A stretch of 38,426 nucleotides of DNA from Nocardioides immobilis (GCF_003515065.1 NZ_QXGH01000001.1:1-38426), one strand, 5' to 3'. Counted from the stretch's first letter, positions 1 to 8,615 are shown. Notes: generated by a model from the sequence alone, not told the origin. Numbers and translations are program-made.

Positions 1-122
1 CCCACGACCAAGACCCGGAGAACCGGCGGCACCAGCGCCGGCGATCGCGCACGCCCGAAACGGATCCCGATCAGCGCCACGGCACCGAACCGCTCAGCGA
101 GCCGCCCCGTGAAACGTCGAGG
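1..122 (+). mobile_element. Right end of an IS1380-family element (partial copy, cut by window edge)
   Basis: Bases 1-122 match 10154-10275, the 3' end of the complete IS1380-type element in this window, without a difference I could find by eye. Both copies stop at the same terminal base and are followed by CTAG (123-126 here). Only the non-coding tail and right inverted repeat are visible; the transposase would lie upstream of the window. The copy has the same orientation as the complete one. It ends about 55 bp before the first gene, so it may have replaced that gene's native promoter. Confidence 0.93.
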
Positions 123-176
123 CTAGGAGATACCGGGGCCGGCGCGGAGACCCCGGGTGGATGGCATGCTTGCCGC

Positions 177-2000
177 GTGTCGCCCATGGTTCGTCGTCGC
201 AGCCGCCGCCCCCGCGGTTGGCGGGCAGTCGGACCTTGGCTCAGGGAGCGGCCCTCGCGGATGGTCGTCGTCGGCGGGGCCGGCATCGGCGTCCTCTTCG
301 TCATGTGGACCGGCTGGACCGCGTGGTCGGCGGCCGACGACCTCCGCGAGGTCGAGGGGAGCGCCCTGCTCCTGCGTCAGGAGATCGAGCAAGGCGACGC
401 GGAGGGTGCTGCCCGGGCGCTGGAGCGGTACCAGGAGGCTGCCGGCAGCGCGCGGAACCGCACCGACGGCCCGACCTGGTGGGTCCTGGAGCGATTTCCG
501 ATATTCGGCGACGACGCCGAGGCGATCGCCATTGTCGCCGCCGTCCTCGACGACCTCGGCGACGACGGCATCCCGCCACTGGTCGACGCCGCGGAGCTGG
601 TGGCCGCGCGTTCCTTCAACCCAACAGACAACCAGTTTCCCCTCGACACCATCGCGTCCGTCCGTGAACCCGCCCGACAGAGCGAGCAGGCCTTCGATGA
701 GGCGGCCGCGAACCTCGAGGGTGTCTACGAGGGCGGGCTGGTCGGCCCCGTCTCGACCCGCTTCACCGAGCTGTGCGCCATCGTGCTCGACGCCCGCTCG
801 ACGCTCGGCTCCGCCTACCGCGCTGCCGAGTTGATGCCGAGCCTGCTCGGCGCCGACGGTTCGCGTGACCATCTCCTGGTGTTCCAGAACAACGCCGAGC
901 TCCGCAGCATGGGTGGCCTCGCGGGATCGATCTCGCGCATCCACGCCGACGACGGCGAGGTGGAGATCCTGGAGCAGGAGGGGACCTCGAAGTACGGCCC
1001 CGTCGACCCGCCCGTCATCCCGCTCACGCGGGGGGAGGAGGCTGTCTTCGGTCGCACTCTCGGACAGTGGTTCATGAACGCCAGCATGACCCCAGATGCC
1101 ACCCGCGCCGCGAAGCTCGCGGCTGCCCGGTGGCAACGGGAGGTCGGCGGGGATGTCGACGGCGTGTTCTTCGTCGACCCGGTCGCAGTTTCGTACCTGC
1201 TGACCGCCACCGGCCCAGTCGAAGTCCCCGGTTACGGCCCCGTCACCTCGGCTGACGTCGTCGCCAAGGTCGAGAACGACATCTACCTCACCTCGCCCGA
1301 CCCGACAGAGCAGGAGGACTACCAGAACGCGGTTGCGAAGGCGGTCTTCGACGCGTTCGCCGCCGGCCGCGGCGACCCGGTCGAGGTCATCCGTGCGCTG
1401 GCCACTGGAGTCACGGAGGGGCGGATCCGCATGCACAGCTTCGTCGACGCCGAGCAGGAGCAGATCGACGGCACCGAGATTGCCGGCGAGCTCCATACGC
1501 AGGAGGAGCGCGCCCAGGTCGGGCTCTACGTCAACGACGCCCTTGAGTCCAAGATGACCTACTACCTGCAGTACGAGGCCGACGCGATCGCGCGCGCCTG
1601 CTCCGGCTACGCCCAGGAGATTGCGGGAGCGATTCGCCTCACCAACGCGGTGCCGGAGGGGCTCGACGTACCGCCTACGGTGTCGGGCAGCTTTCCCGGG
1701 GGCCGGTTCTTCGGGGAGATCGAGCCGGGCCAGCAGCGGATCGCGGTCTACGTGATGGCACCGGCCGGTGGTCGCATCGAGGACCTGTCGCTCGACTCGC
1801 GTTCCTTCGACCCGGTCGTCACCGAGAACTTCGACGGCCGGCCGGTCGCGCAGGTCGTCACCGTCATTGATCCGGGAGAGACCCAGGAGATCGAGTTCCA
1901 GCTGCGCACCGGACCGGGACAAACCGGCCCGGTCGAGCTCGACGTCACGCCCGGTGCGTTCCCGGGATCGTCGAACACCGTTCTCCATAGCGCGTGCTGA
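177..2000 (+). CDS. DUF4012-family membrane-anchored protein
   Basis: A 607-residue protein starting with GTG. It has a short Arg-rich N-terminus, one membrane segment at about residues 28-50, and a long extracytoplasmic part; there is no lipobox. The body, with a segment beginning DHLLVFQNNAELRSMGG and a later one containing VFFVDPVAVSYLL, matches what I know of the actinobacterial DUF4012 family. Its members are of unknown function and often lie near surface-polysaccharide genes. A C-terminal beta-rich segment (about 490-600) may be Ig-like. An in-frame ATG at 186 is an alternative start. It stands alone, between an IS end and a leader-peptide region. The function is unknown; the epimerase and glycosyltransferase about 3-5 kb downstream are weak support for a cell-surface role. 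Confidence 0.8.
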   Translation: MSPMVRRRSRRPRGWRAVGPWLRERPSRMVVVGGAGIGVLFVMWTGWTAWSAADDLREVEGSALLLRQEIEQGDAEGAARALERYQEAAGSARNRTDGPTWWVLERFPIFGDDAEAIAIVAAVLDDLGDDGIPPLVDAAELVAARSFNPTDNQFPLDTIASVREPARQSEQAFDEAAANLEGVYEGGLVGPVSTRFTELCAIVLDARSTLGSAYRAAELMPSLLGADGSRDHLLVFQNNAELRSMGGLAGSISRIHADDGEVEILEQEGTSKYGPVDPPVIPLTRGEEAVFGRTLGQWFMNASMTPDATRAAKLAAARWQREVGGDVDGVFFVDPVAVSYLLTATGPVEVPGYGPVTSADVVAKVENDIYLTSPDPTEQEDYQNAVAKAVFDAFAAGRGDPVEVIRALATGVTEGRIRMHSFVDAEQEQIDGTEIAGELHTQEERAQVGLYVNDALESKMTYYLQYEADAIARACSGYAQEIAGAIRLTNAVPEGLDVPPTVSGSFPGGRFFGEIEPGQQRIAVYVMAPAGGRIEDLSLDSRSFDPVVTENFDGRPVAQVVTVIDPGETQEIEFQLRTGPGQTGPVELDVTPGAFPGSSNTVLHSAC

Positions 2001-2069
2001 GGCGTCCCAATATTCGGACACGCATCTCATTCTGCGAGATCATCCGGGGGATCGGGCAGACCGCGCCAG

Positions 2070-2075
2070 TAGTGT
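2070..2075 (+). promoter_or_regulatory. Candidate -10 element (TAGTGT) for a leaderless leader-peptide transcript
   Basis: The hexamer TAGTGT fits the actinobacterial TANNNT -10 consensus and ends 7 bases before the ATG at 2083. That spacing would place the transcription start at, or one base from, the A of the ATG, giving a leaderless mRNA. No Shine-Dalgarno sequence precedes this ATG, which fits. This is an inference from spacing only. Confidence 0.45.
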
Positions 2076-2082
2076 GACCGGC

Positions 2083-2160
2083 ATGTCGACGACCTGGCTG
2101 ACCAAGCGGCGCGCAGTGGACAACTGCCGCGTCAGCTCGGCGCTGTGTCGAATGCGCTGA
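2083..2160 (+). CDS. Cysteine-type leader peptide upstream of the sulfurtransferase operon
   Basis: A 25-residue ORF with the core TKRRAVDNCRVSSALCR. It resembles the 'putative leader peptide' class found upstream of sulfur and cysteine genes in many actinobacteria, whose hallmark is an RR(A/H)VDLxRV-type core followed by Cys codons. Here two Cys codons lie at positions 15 and 22. In mycobacteria, short leaderless Cys-rich ORFs upstream of cysA2 act as cysteine-responsive attenuators, and the gene downstream here is the cysA2/sseA homologue. The ORF stops 165 bp before sseA, and a GC-rich hairpin begins directly after its stop. Unlike the polycysteine mycobacterial cases, the Cys codons are spaced, so the mechanism may differ. 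Confidence 0.7.
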   Translation: MSTTWLTKRRAVDNCRVSSALCRMR

Positions 2161-2194
2161 GCGGGGTCTGATCGGCGTATCCGCCGCCCCTCGC
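2161..2194 (+). promoter_or_regulatory. Hairpin directly after the leader-peptide stop (candidate attenuator)
   Basis: CGGCG (2173-2177) and CGCCG (2182-2186) form a perfect stem around a TATC loop. Outer GCGGGG (2161-2166) can pair with CCCCTCGC (2187-2194) with one bulge. There is no T-run behind it, so it is not an obvious intrinsic terminator. Its position beside the leader stop codon makes it a candidate for ribosome-dependent folding control. Confidence 0.4.
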
Positions 2195-2325
2195 TGACAC
2201 CCGGCGCTTCCTTCTGGCAGGTCATTGCCTCTGCGCCCTCGACTTCCCGCGTCGTGCCTGCGTCAGCCCCTCACCAACACCATTTCGCTTGTCCCACGTA
2301 CAACCGATCCAGAAGGAACACAGAT

Positions 2326-3174
2326 ATGAGCCGCGAGAACTCCCTCGTCTCCGCCCAGTGGGTGGAGGAGAACCTCGACAACCCGAAGGTGGTGCTGATC
2401 GAGGTCGACGAGGACACCACCGCCTACGACAAGGGCCACATCAAGGGCGCTATCAAGCTGGACTGGACGACGGACCTCCAGGACCAGGTGCGCCGTGACT
2501 TCGTCAACAAGGCGCAGTTCGAGGCGCTGCTGTCCGAGCGCGGGGTCGCCAACGACGACACCGTCGTCCTCTACGGCGGCAACAACAACTGGTTCGCGGC
2601 CTACGCCTACTGGTACTTCAAGCTCTACGGCCACCAGGACGTCAAGCTGCTCGACGGCGGCCGCAAGAAGTGGGAGCTCGACTCACGCGAGCTGGTCGGC
2701 GAGCTGCCCAGCCGCGAGGCGACGTCGTACACGGCGCAGGAGCAGGACCTCTCCATCCGGGCGTTCCGCGACGAGACCGTCGCGGCCATCGGCACCCAGA
2801 ACCTGGTCGACGTCCGCTCGCCCGACGAGTTCGCCGGCCGGCTGCTCGCGCCGGCCCACCTCCCGCAGGAGCAGGCGCAGCGCGCGGGTCACATCCCGAC
2901 CGCGGCCAACGTCCCGTGGAGCAAGGCGGCCAACGACGACGGCACCTTCCGCTCCGACGACGAGCTGAAGGAGATCTACACCGAGGCCGGCGTCGACTGG
3001 TCCAAGGACACGATCGCCTACTGCCGGATCGGTGAGCGCTCGAGCCACACGTGGTTCGTGCTCAAGGAGCTCCTCGGCCAGGACAACGTCAAGAACTACG
3101 ACGGCTCGTGGACCGAGTACGGCTCCCTCGTCGGCGTTCCGATCGCGCTCGGCGACGAGCCCGGGGAGGCCTGA
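2326..3174 (+). CDS. sseA: Thiosulfate sulfurtransferase (rhodanese, SseA/CysA2 type)
   Basis: A 282-residue tandem-rhodanese protein that transfers sulfane sulfur, for example from thiosulfate, in the cytoplasm. The inactive N-terminal domain spans about residues 6-125 and the catalytic domain about 150-280. The active-site Cys is about residue 233 in the loop YCRIGERSSHTW, which is characteristic of actinobacterial CysA2/SseA. The chosen ATG follows AGAAGGA (2311-2317). The longer reading frame from 2254 adds a non-conserved stretch and is rejected. It is followed 4 bp later by the DUF1416 gene, the usual partner in actinobacteria. Regulation by the upstream Cys leader peptide is likely. 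Confidence 0.93.
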   Translation: MSRENSLVSAQWVEENLDNPKVVLIEVDEDTTAYDKGHIKGAIKLDWTTDLQDQVRRDFVNKAQFEALLSERGVANDDTVVLYGGNNNWFAAYAYWYFKLYGHQDVKLLDGGRKKWELDSRELVGELPSREATSYTAQEQDLSIRAFRDETVAAIGTQNLVDVRSPDEFAGRLLAPAHLPQEQAQRAGHIPTAANVPWSKAANDDGTFRSDDELKEIYTEAGVDWSKDTIAYCRIGERSSHTWFVLKELLGQDNVKNYDGSWTEYGSLVGVPIALGDEPGEA

Positions 3175-3178
3175 GCAC

Positions 3179-3475
3179 ATGTGCGGAGCAACTGAGGGCG
3201 GCCTGTCGCTCAACGGCATCAACACCGACATCGAGGCGATCGTCCAGGGTCAGGTGACCAAGGGCGGCGAGCCGGTCAGCACCGGCTACGTCCGCCTGCT
3301 CGACCGCACCGGTGAGTTCACCGCGGAGGTCCCGGTGTCCGCCACCGGCCACTTCCGGTTCTTCGCCGGCGACGGCGAGTGGACGCTGCGCACCCTGGTC
3401 CCCGGCGCCGAGCCGGTCGACCGCAAGGTGCAGGCGGCGGTCGGCAGCATCGCCGAGGTCGAGATCGCGGTCTGA
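3179..3475 (+). CDS. DUF1416 domain protein
   Basis: A 98-residue protein starting MCGATEGG. It is a small beta-rich protein that in actinobacteria almost always follows the CysA2/SseA-type sulfurtransferase; its biochemical role is unknown. The conserved N-terminal Cys-Gly is present (residues 2-3), as is the transthyretin-like pattern with GHFRFFAGDGEWTLRTL in the second half. It starts 4 bp after the sulfurtransferase stop, so the two genes are almost certainly one transcript, and a strong hairpin follows. A role linked to sulfur transfer is inferred from synteny only. Confidence 0.88.
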   Translation: MCGATEGGLSLNGINTDIEAIVQGQVTKGGEPVSTGYVRLLDRTGEFTAEVPVSATGHFRFFAGDGEWTLRTLVPGAEPVDRKVQAAVGSIAEVEIAV

Positions 3476-3490
3476 GAAGTCATGACAGAG

Positions 3491-3524
3491 ACGACGGCTC
3501 CTGGGGAATCCCGGGGGCCGTCGT
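3491..3524 (+). terminator. Intrinsic-terminator-like hairpin after DUF1416
   Basis: ACGACGGC (3491-3498) pairs with GCCGTCGT (3517-3524). The stem extends inwards by CTCC/GGGG pairs around a GGGGAATCCC loop, and TGTCGTTG follows. It is the strongest hairpin I noticed in region 1. It probably ends the sseA-DUF1416 transcript or lowers read-through into the thioredoxin-like gene. Confidence 0.6.
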
Positions 3525-3540
3525 TGTCGTTGGGACTGCA

Positions 3541-3975
3541 ATGACCGGCATCGTGATCCTCGCCCTGGCCGCGCTCGCCGCGGCCGGGTTCGGCCTCTAC
3601 CGTCACCACGTCGACGGCCGGTTCGTCCCGCACGCCGACGCGACGCCCACCGCGTGGGACCAGGTCGCGGCGGCCACGCCGAGCGCCCGGGCGGGGGAGC
3701 GGGCCACCCTCGTGCAGTTCTCCTCGGCGTTCTGCGCGCCCTGCCGGACGACGCGGGTGGTGCTGGCCGATGTCGCCGCCCAGGAGTACGGCGTGCGCCA
3801 CGTCGAGATCGACGCCGAGCAGCATCTCGGACTGGTCCGTGCGCTCGACGTACGACGCACGCCGACGACCCTCGTCCTCGACGCCGCCGGGCACGAGGTG
3901 CTCCGGGCTGCCGGGGCGCCGCAGAAGCACCAGGTCCTCGCGGCGATCGCGCACTCCGCGGGAGCCCCGCGATGA
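3541..3975 (+). CDS. Membrane-anchored thioredoxin-like protein
   Basis: A 144-residue protein with an N-terminal membrane segment (about residues 3-20, uncleaved anchor likely) followed by a thioredoxin fold. The redox motif is CAPC in the segment FSSAFCAPCRTTR, and the cis-Pro segment is RRTPTTLVLD. It probably acts as a thiol reductant or oxidant at the membrane. The stop overlaps the next start (ATGA, 3972-3975), showing translational coupling with the DUF4395 membrane protein. This pair recurs near sulfurtransferase genes in actinobacteria, suggesting a redox role in sulfur handling. The chosen ATG is the first codon of the hydrophobic segment; longer frames add a low-complexity shadow sequence. 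Confidence 0.85.
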   Translation: MTGIVILALAALAAAGFGLYRHHVDGRFVPHADATPTAWDQVAAATPSARAGERATLVQFSSAFCAPCRTTRVVLADVAAQEYGVRHVEIDAEQHLGLVRALDVRRTPTTLVLDAAGHEVLRAAGAPQKHQVLAAIAHSAGAPR

Positions 3976-4415
3976 CGGGCGCGGCTGGGATCGATCCCCG
4001 CGGGCCTCGCTTCACGGCATCCGTGACCGCCGTGCTCCTCGCGGCGGCGCTGGTCGTGCCAGAAGGGATCGCCACCGCGGTGGTGGGGGCGCTGGCTGTG
4101 TTCTTCGCCATCGGCGCCGGACTCGGCGTGCAGCGCACGCCAACCGGGGTTCTGTTCCGGACTCTGATCCGGCCGCGGCTGACGCCGCCCGCGGAGCTCG
4201 AGGACCCGACGCCTCCGCGGTTCGCCCAGGCCGTCGGCCTGACCTTCGCGGTCGTGGCGGTGGTCGGCTACCTGACCGGCACTGTGCTGGTCGCCCAGGT
4301 CGCCGTCGGCCTCGCACTGGTCGCGGCCCTGCTCAACGCGGTGTTCGGGTTCTGCCTGGGCTGTGAGATGTACCTGCTCGGCGCGCGGTTCAGGAGCGCT
4401 CGAGCAACACCGTGA
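3972..4415 (+). CDS. DUF4395 integral membrane protein
   Basis: A 147-residue protein with four predicted membrane segments (about residues 15-32, 36-52, 85-103 and 108-127). The family signature [10 protein letters not shown] lies near the C-terminus and carries two Cys residues that could be redox active. The start overlaps the thioredoxin-like stop by 4 bp, so the two are co-translated and probably work together, the thioredoxin domain possibly cycling the Cys pair. The 3' end overlaps the convergent dtd gene by 26 bp. The function is unknown; a membrane redox partner is an inference from pairing. Confidence 0.85.
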   Translation: MTGAAGIDPRGPRFTASVTAVLLAAALVVPEGIATAVVGALAVFFAIGAGLGVQRTPTGVLFRTLIRPRLTPPAELEDPTPPRFAQAVGLTFAVVAVVGYLTGTVLVAQVAVGLALVAALLNAVFGFCLGCEMYLLGARFRSARATP

Positions 4416-4818
4416 ACGGCCCGTCGTTGACCGACGAAACCTGCATCATCGCGCCGAAGACCCCGCGCTCGACGTGGGTGCCGAGCCGCTCGAGCTCGGC
4501 GCAGAAATCGTCGTACAGCGGCTCGCTGACGGGACCGGGCGCCGCGGCGGTCCACGACGGACGCCGGCCCTTGCGGGCATCGCCGTACAGCGTGAACTGG
4601 CTGACCACGAGCGCCGGCGCGCCGACGTCGGAGGCCGACTGCTCGTCGCGGAGGATCCGGAGGTCGCGGATCTTGCGGGCCATCCATGCGACGTCCTCCG
4701 CGTCGTCGCTGTGGGTGATGCCGAGGTAGACGAGGAGCCCTGGCGCGTCAAGGGCGCCGACCACCACTCCGTCGACGTGCACCGATGCCGACAGGACCCG
4801 CTGGACGACCGCACGCAT
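4390..4818 (-). CDS. dtd: D-aminoacyl-tRNA deacylase
   Basis: A 142-residue protein that hydrolyses D-amino acids from mischarged tRNA, protecting translation from D-residues. The start MRAVVQRV is the near-invariant N-terminus of the family, so an in-frame upstream ATG is rejected. The active-site motifs are SQFTLYGD (about 78-85) and NDGPFT near the C-terminus, the latter matching the cross-subunit Gly-cisPro region. The length is typical. It is convergent with DUF4395 and overlaps its end. It is a housekeeping gene with no sign of transfer. Confidence 0.95.
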   Translation of the reverse strand: MRAVVQRVLSASVHVDGVVVGALDAPGLLVYLGITHSDDAEDVAWMARKIRDLRILRDEQSASDVGAPALVVSQFTLYGDARKGRRPSWTAAAPGPVSEPLYDDFCAELERLGTHVERGVFGAMMQVSSVNDGPFTVLLERS

Positions 4819-4873
4819 GCGAATCATCCTGCCGGTCTCGTGCACGGGCGGTCCGGCGGGGCGTGTTCGGGGC

Positions 4874-5860
4874 TCAGCCCCCAGCGCGCTTCACCTGGTC
4901 GTAGATCCACGCATAGGTCTGTGCGAGGCCGTCGGTGAGCTTGATCGAGGGTTCCCACCCGAGCTTCTCGCGGATCATCGTGTTGTCAGCGTTGCGGCCC
5001 CGGACTCCCTGCGGCGCCGACAGGTCGTAGCGCCGCGTGCACTTGATCCCCGCGATGTCCTCGACGACCGAATACAACTGGTTGATCGAGACCAACTCCG
5101 CAGAACCCAGGTTGAGCGGCTCCTCCACGTCGCTGGCGAGGATCATCTGGCTACCCCGCACGCAATCGTCGATATACATGAAGCTGCGGGTCTGCTCCCC
5201 GTCACCCCAGATCTCGACCTCATGCTTTCCACTGATGACGGCTTCGGCGACTTTCCGACAGACGGCGGCCGGAGCCTTCTCGCGGCCTCCCGTCCACGTG
5301 CCATCGGGGCCGTAGACGTTGTGGTAACGGGCGACGCGGGTGAGCAGGCCGAAGTCTTCGGAGAAATGCCGGCACATGCGCTCGGAGAACAACTTCTCCC
5401 ACCCGTAGCCGTCCTCGGGCATCGCCGGATAAGCGTCGGTCTCCTTGAGCGCGGTGACGGCAGTGACGGTCTGCTTGTCCGCCGCGTAGACGCAGGCCGA
5501 CGACGAGTAGAAGTAGCGCTCTACGTCGAACCTGCGCGCTGCCTGCAGCATGTGGGTGCTCGTCAGCACCGACAGCATGCAGAGTGCCTTGTTGTTCTCG
5601 ATGAACCCCATGCCGCCCATGTCCGCGGCCAGCATGTAGACCTCCCGAGCGCCTTCGGTGACCGCCCCCGCCGCCTCGAGCAGCGACACGTCAGCACTGT
5701 GGCTCTGTGCGTCGCCGTGCAGCTGGAACCACTCGTCCAACGGCTTGACGTCGACCGCTCGCACCGACTTGCCCTGGGCTAGGAGATCGGCGACCAGATG
5801 CCCGCCGATGAAGCCTCCGGCGCCGACGACGAGAACATCAACGGGGCTCGAGGTCATCAT
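4874..5860 (-). CDS. NAD-dependent sugar-nucleotide epimerase, GDP-mannose 3,5-epimerase-like
   Basis: A 328-residue extended-SDR protein. The NAD-binding motif GAGGFIGG is at about residues 12-19, and the catalytic Ser/Tyr/Lys set is SSSACVY and YGWEK. The segment [15 protein letters not shown] is close to that of GDP-mannose 3,5-epimerases, and [17 protein letters not shown] and RSFMYIDDC are also typical. The product would be a GDP-hexose epimer for cell-surface glycan. A clear AAGGAG sits 7 bp before the doubled ATG, fixing the start at 5860 (or 5857). It is divergent from the BKACE gene with a 221-bp spacer. The exact sugar is not provable here. Confidence 0.85.
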   Translation of the reverse strand: MMTSSPVDVLVVGAGGFIGGHLVADLLAQGKSVRAVDVKPLDEWFQLHGDAQSHSADVSLLEAAGAVTEGAREVYMLAADMGGMGFIENNKALCMLSVLTSTHMLQAARRFDVERYFYSSSACVYAADKQTVTAVTALKETDAYPAMPEDGYGWEKLFSERMCRHFSEDFGLLTRVARYHNVYGPDGTWTGGREKAPAAVCRKVAEAVISGKHEVEIWGDGEQTRSFMYIDDCVRGSQMILASDVEEPLNLGSAELVSINQLYSVVEDIAGIKCTRRYDLSAPQGVRGRNADNTMIREKLGWEPSIKLTDGLAQTYAWIYDQVKRAGG

Positions 5861-6081
5861 TTGCTCCTTGTGGCGGATGGGGGATGTTGACCGAACTGAC
5901 GGTCCTGTGCACGCGCCCACGGCGACTCCGGGTTGGAGGATCTTAGCCGTCCGGCGAACAACGACTACGGTGTCCACCCCTTTTGCGGTGCTCCCCGCAC
6001 TGAGGTCCGGCGTCCTGTCGTGATGTCTGTCAGCAACGAGGCCATCGCCGCAAGTCTTCTTGGATCTGCCACGATGACGGG

Positions 6082-6942
6082 ATGAGAGTAGGACAAGGGA
6101 TCGTTGCCCCGGAAGCATTGTTGATCACCGTCGCTCCGACCGGCGCCGAGACCTCGAAGGCGGACTTTCCGCAGCTCCCGACCACCCTCGACGAGCTGGT
6201 GCAGACCGCGCAGGAGTGCGAGGCTGCGGGCGCGGCGATGATCCACGTGCACATCCGAGATGACGAGCACCGACCGACCCTCGACCTGGTCCGGCTCACC
6301 GACACCGTGCAGGCGCTGCGGGAGAGCACCGACCTGGTGGTCCAGCTGTCCACCGGAGGCTCGGTCCACGACCCGCTCGACAGTCGGCTCAAGGTGCTCG
6401 ATGCCGCCCCCGACTCCTGCAGCCTCACCATGGGCACGACCAACTTCGGCGACGACGTGTTCAGCAACCCGTGGCCGTTCGTGTGCGAGCTCTACCAGCT
6501 CAGCCAGGAGCGCCAGGTGGTGCCGGAGTTCGAGCTGTTCGACCTCGGCCATGTCGCTGCCCTTCACCGGCTGCTCGACCGGTACGGACTGCCGTACGGC
6601 GGCAGCGTTCACTGCGACCTGGTGATGGGCGTGCCCGGCGGAATGCCGGGCACCGCCGACGCGTTGGTCTCAGCCGTGGGCGTGCTCCCCGACCAGGTCA
6701 CCAGCTGGTCAGCCACGGGCATCGGGCGCACCACGCTGCCGGTGGCGCTCGCGGCTCTGAGCAAGGGCGGCCACCTCCGCGTCGGCATGGAGGACGTGCT
6801 GAGCGTTCGCCAAGGCGAGCCGGTCGGGAGCAACCGGCAGCTCGTCGCCCGGGCGGTGGCCATGGGGGAGATTGCGCAGAAGCGACCTATGACAACCACC
6901 GAGGCCCGTACGCTTCTCGGGCTGGCGCGGGCCGAAGTGTGA
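6082..6942 (+). CDS. BKACE-family beta-keto acid cleavage enzyme (Kce-like, DUF849)
   Basis: A 286-residue TIM-barrel enzyme of the family of 3-keto-5-aminohexanoate cleavage protein. Family members use a divalent metal to condense or cleave a beta-keto acid with acetyl-CoA. The visible metal-site motif is HVHIRD (about 54-59), followed by STGG and the C-terminal GMED. The true substrate varies widely across BKACEs. Neighbours are a sugar-nucleotide epimerase and a glycosyltransferase, not a lysine fermentation operon, so the Kce reaction itself is unlikely. The ATG at 6082 starts 221 bp from the divergent epimerase. A 3' spacer of 84 bp leads to the glycosyltransferase. Confidence 0.85.
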   Translation: MRVGQGIVAPEALLITVAPTGAETSKADFPQLPTTLDELVQTAQECEAAGAAMIHVHIRDDEHRPTLDLVRLTDTVQALRESTDLVVQLSTGGSVHDPLDSRLKVLDAAPDSCSLTMGTTNFGDDVFSNPWPFVCELYQLSQERQVVPEFELFDLGHVAALHRLLDRYGLPYGGSVHCDLVMGVPGGMPGTADALVSAVGVLPDQVTSWSATGIGRTTLPVALAALSKGGHLRVGMEDVLSVRQGEPVGSNRQLVARAVAMGEIAQKRPMTTTEARTLLGLARAEV

Positions 6943-7026
6943 CCTGCCACCATCGCGATCGTTGAGAATTCAGACCATGAGCCGCGTAGTCCCGGCCGAG
7001 AAATTCACGAAGGGAGCAGCCGAGCG

Positions 7027-8211
7027 GTGCGCGTCCTCGTACACGACTACAGCGGTCACCCCTTCCAGGTCGAGCTGAGCGCCGAGTTGGCGCGGCGCGG
7101 CCACGACGTGACGCATTCCTGGTGCGAGGCGCACGTCTCGGGCAAGGGCAACCTCGGTGGCCATGACCACCTCGTGTTCGAGCCAATCGGCCGCGGCGAG
7201 GTGATTGAGAAGCTCAGCTTCCGGCGGCGCCTCGTCCAGGAGCTGCGGTACGGAGTGCAACTGGCTCGTCAGGTGCGCCGGAGCCGCTCGGACGTCGCAC
7301 TACTCGGGAACGTGCCCGTGCCGACGCTGCTCGTGATCACTGCGGTTCTGATGGTGACGCGCACGCCGTGGGTCTCCTGGCAGCAGGACGTGCAGGGAGT
7401 AGCAATGCGCTCCTTCGCCGGCAGCAAGCTGAGCCGGACCTTTGTCGTCTTCGCTGCCCTAGCCGGTTGGGGGGAGCGATGGTGCAACCGTCGCGCCGAC
7501 GCGATCGTCGTGATCGCCGAGTCGTTCCTTGACGTGCACCGGGAATGGGGCACGGCCGGCAAGACCACGGTGATCCCCAACTGGGCGCCCCTCGGCGAGC
7601 TGGTGCCGACCTCGCGCGACAACGAGTGGGCACAGGAGCACGACCTGGTCGAGACTCCCAACCTGGTCTACTCCGGGACTCTCGGTCTCAAGCACGATCC
7701 GCGGCTCCTGGTGCAGCTGGCGCGCGCCGTGCGCGACCGCGGCACGCCGGCCCACCTGACCGTGGTCACCGAGGGCCACGCAGCCAACGAGGTCGCCGAC
7801 GAGGCGCGAAAGCTCGACGTACCGGTCACCTTGCTGCCCTTCCAGCCCTACGAGCGGCTTTCCGAGGTGCTCGGGTCGGGCGACGTGCTCCTCGTGGTGC
7901 TCGACCAGTCGGCGGGAGCGTTCTCGGTGCCGTCCAAGACACTGTCCTACCTCTGCGCAGCCCGTCCGATCCTCGGCCTGATGCCCGACGAGAATCTAGC
8001 CGCGCACCTCATCGACGCAGCCGGCGGGTGTGTGCTGGCTCCCGACCGCACATCGATCCCGGCTGCCGCGGACTGGGTGGTCGAGGTGCTCGACGACAGC
8101 GACATGTGGGAAAAGCTCGGCCGTCGTGCTCGGGAGCTTGCTGAGCGGGAGTTCGACCTGAACGGCTGCGCGACCAAGTTCGAGGAAATCCTGCTGAGTG
8201 TCGCCCGCTGA
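7027..8211 (+). CDS. Glycosyltransferase, GT4-like (WbuB/WcaI type)
   Basis: A 394-residue GT-B-fold protein. The N-terminal acceptor domain begins MRVLVHDYSGHPFQVEL, and a hydrophobic stretch at about 99-113 may touch the membrane. The donor-binding half has VYSGTLGLKHDP (about 218-229) and FSVPSKTLSYLCAARPIL, the variant of the GT4 EX7E region found in WbuB-like enzymes. It probably adds a sugar during synthesis of a surface glycan. The GTG start is supported by GAAGGGAG about 10 bp upstream. It lies in the direction of the BKACE gene and near the epimerase that could supply its donor. The specific linkage is unknown. Confidence 0.85.
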   Translation: MRVLVHDYSGHPFQVELSAELARRGHDVTHSWCEAHVSGKGNLGGHDHLVFEPIGRGEVIEKLSFRRRLVQELRYGVQLARQVRRSRSDVALLGNVPVPTLLVITAVLMVTRTPWVSWQQDVQGVAMRSFAGSKLSRTFVVFAALAGWGERWCNRRADAIVVIAESFLDVHREWGTAGKTTVIPNWAPLGELVPTSRDNEWAQEHDLVETPNLVYSGTLGLKHDPRLLVQLARAVRDRGTPAHLTVVTEGHAANEVADEARKLDVPVTLLPFQPYERLSEVLGSGDVLLVVLDQSAGAFSVPSKTLSYLCAARPILGLMPDENLAAHLIDAAGGCVLAPDRTSIPAAADWVVEVLDDSDMWEKLGRRARELAEREFDLNGCATKFEEILLSVAR

Positions 8212-8238
8212 GCGGTTGTTCCTGCGAGCTCTTCTGTG

Positions 8239-8601
8239 TCAGTAGACCAGGGCCTGCGCGCCGTCCCGCAGGGCTTCCTCGACGAACACCGGCGCGCCCG
8301 CGATCCGGACGCCCGGCAGCACGTCGGCCTCGCCGATCTCACGCCGGGCGGCGCACTGTCCGCAGACGGTGACGGTGCCCAGCTCGAGCACGCTGGCGAG
8401 CAGGTCCGCGAGGGGGGTGGCCAACGGCAGCGACAGCTCGGCCGCGCGCCCGGGAACCGCGAGCCAGGCCGCCTCCCCGGTGAGCCAGAGGGAGACCGGG
8501 ACGCCCGAGGCAGCCGCGGTGGCCGCCACGGTGAACCCTTGGTTGGCCCGCTCCGGTGCGTCGACACCGCACGTCACCTTCACCACCAGCTCCCGCGTCA
8601 T
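8239..8601 (-). CDS. DsrE-family protein
   Basis: A 120-residue protein of the DsrE/DsrF fold, small proteins often involved in sulfur relay. A GEAAWL-containing loop and the Cys pair CGQC (about 83-86) are visible. It sits in the sulfurtransferase neighbourhood, although a glycan block lies between. The start MTRELVVKVT is the first codon after an IS insertion only 10 bp upstream: the CTAG duplication at 8612-8615 abuts the ribosome-binding region, leaving GGGTGG. The gene is intact, but its native promoter has been separated from it by IS1380, so expression may now depend on the IS. Confidence 0.82.
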   Translation of the reverse strand: MTRELVVKVTCGVDAPERANQGFTVAATAAASGVPVSLWLTGEAAWLAVPGRAAELSLPLATPLADLLASVLELGTVTVCGQCAARREIGEADVLPGVRIAGAPVFVEEALRDGAQALVY

Positions 8602-8615
8602 GCCCGCCACCCTAG

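Noticed and set aside
123..2030. A 635-codon open frame on the minus strand opposite DUF4012
   Set aside because: It is the antisense shadow of a GC-rich gene, with an Arg/Asp/Val-dominated composition and no family motif.
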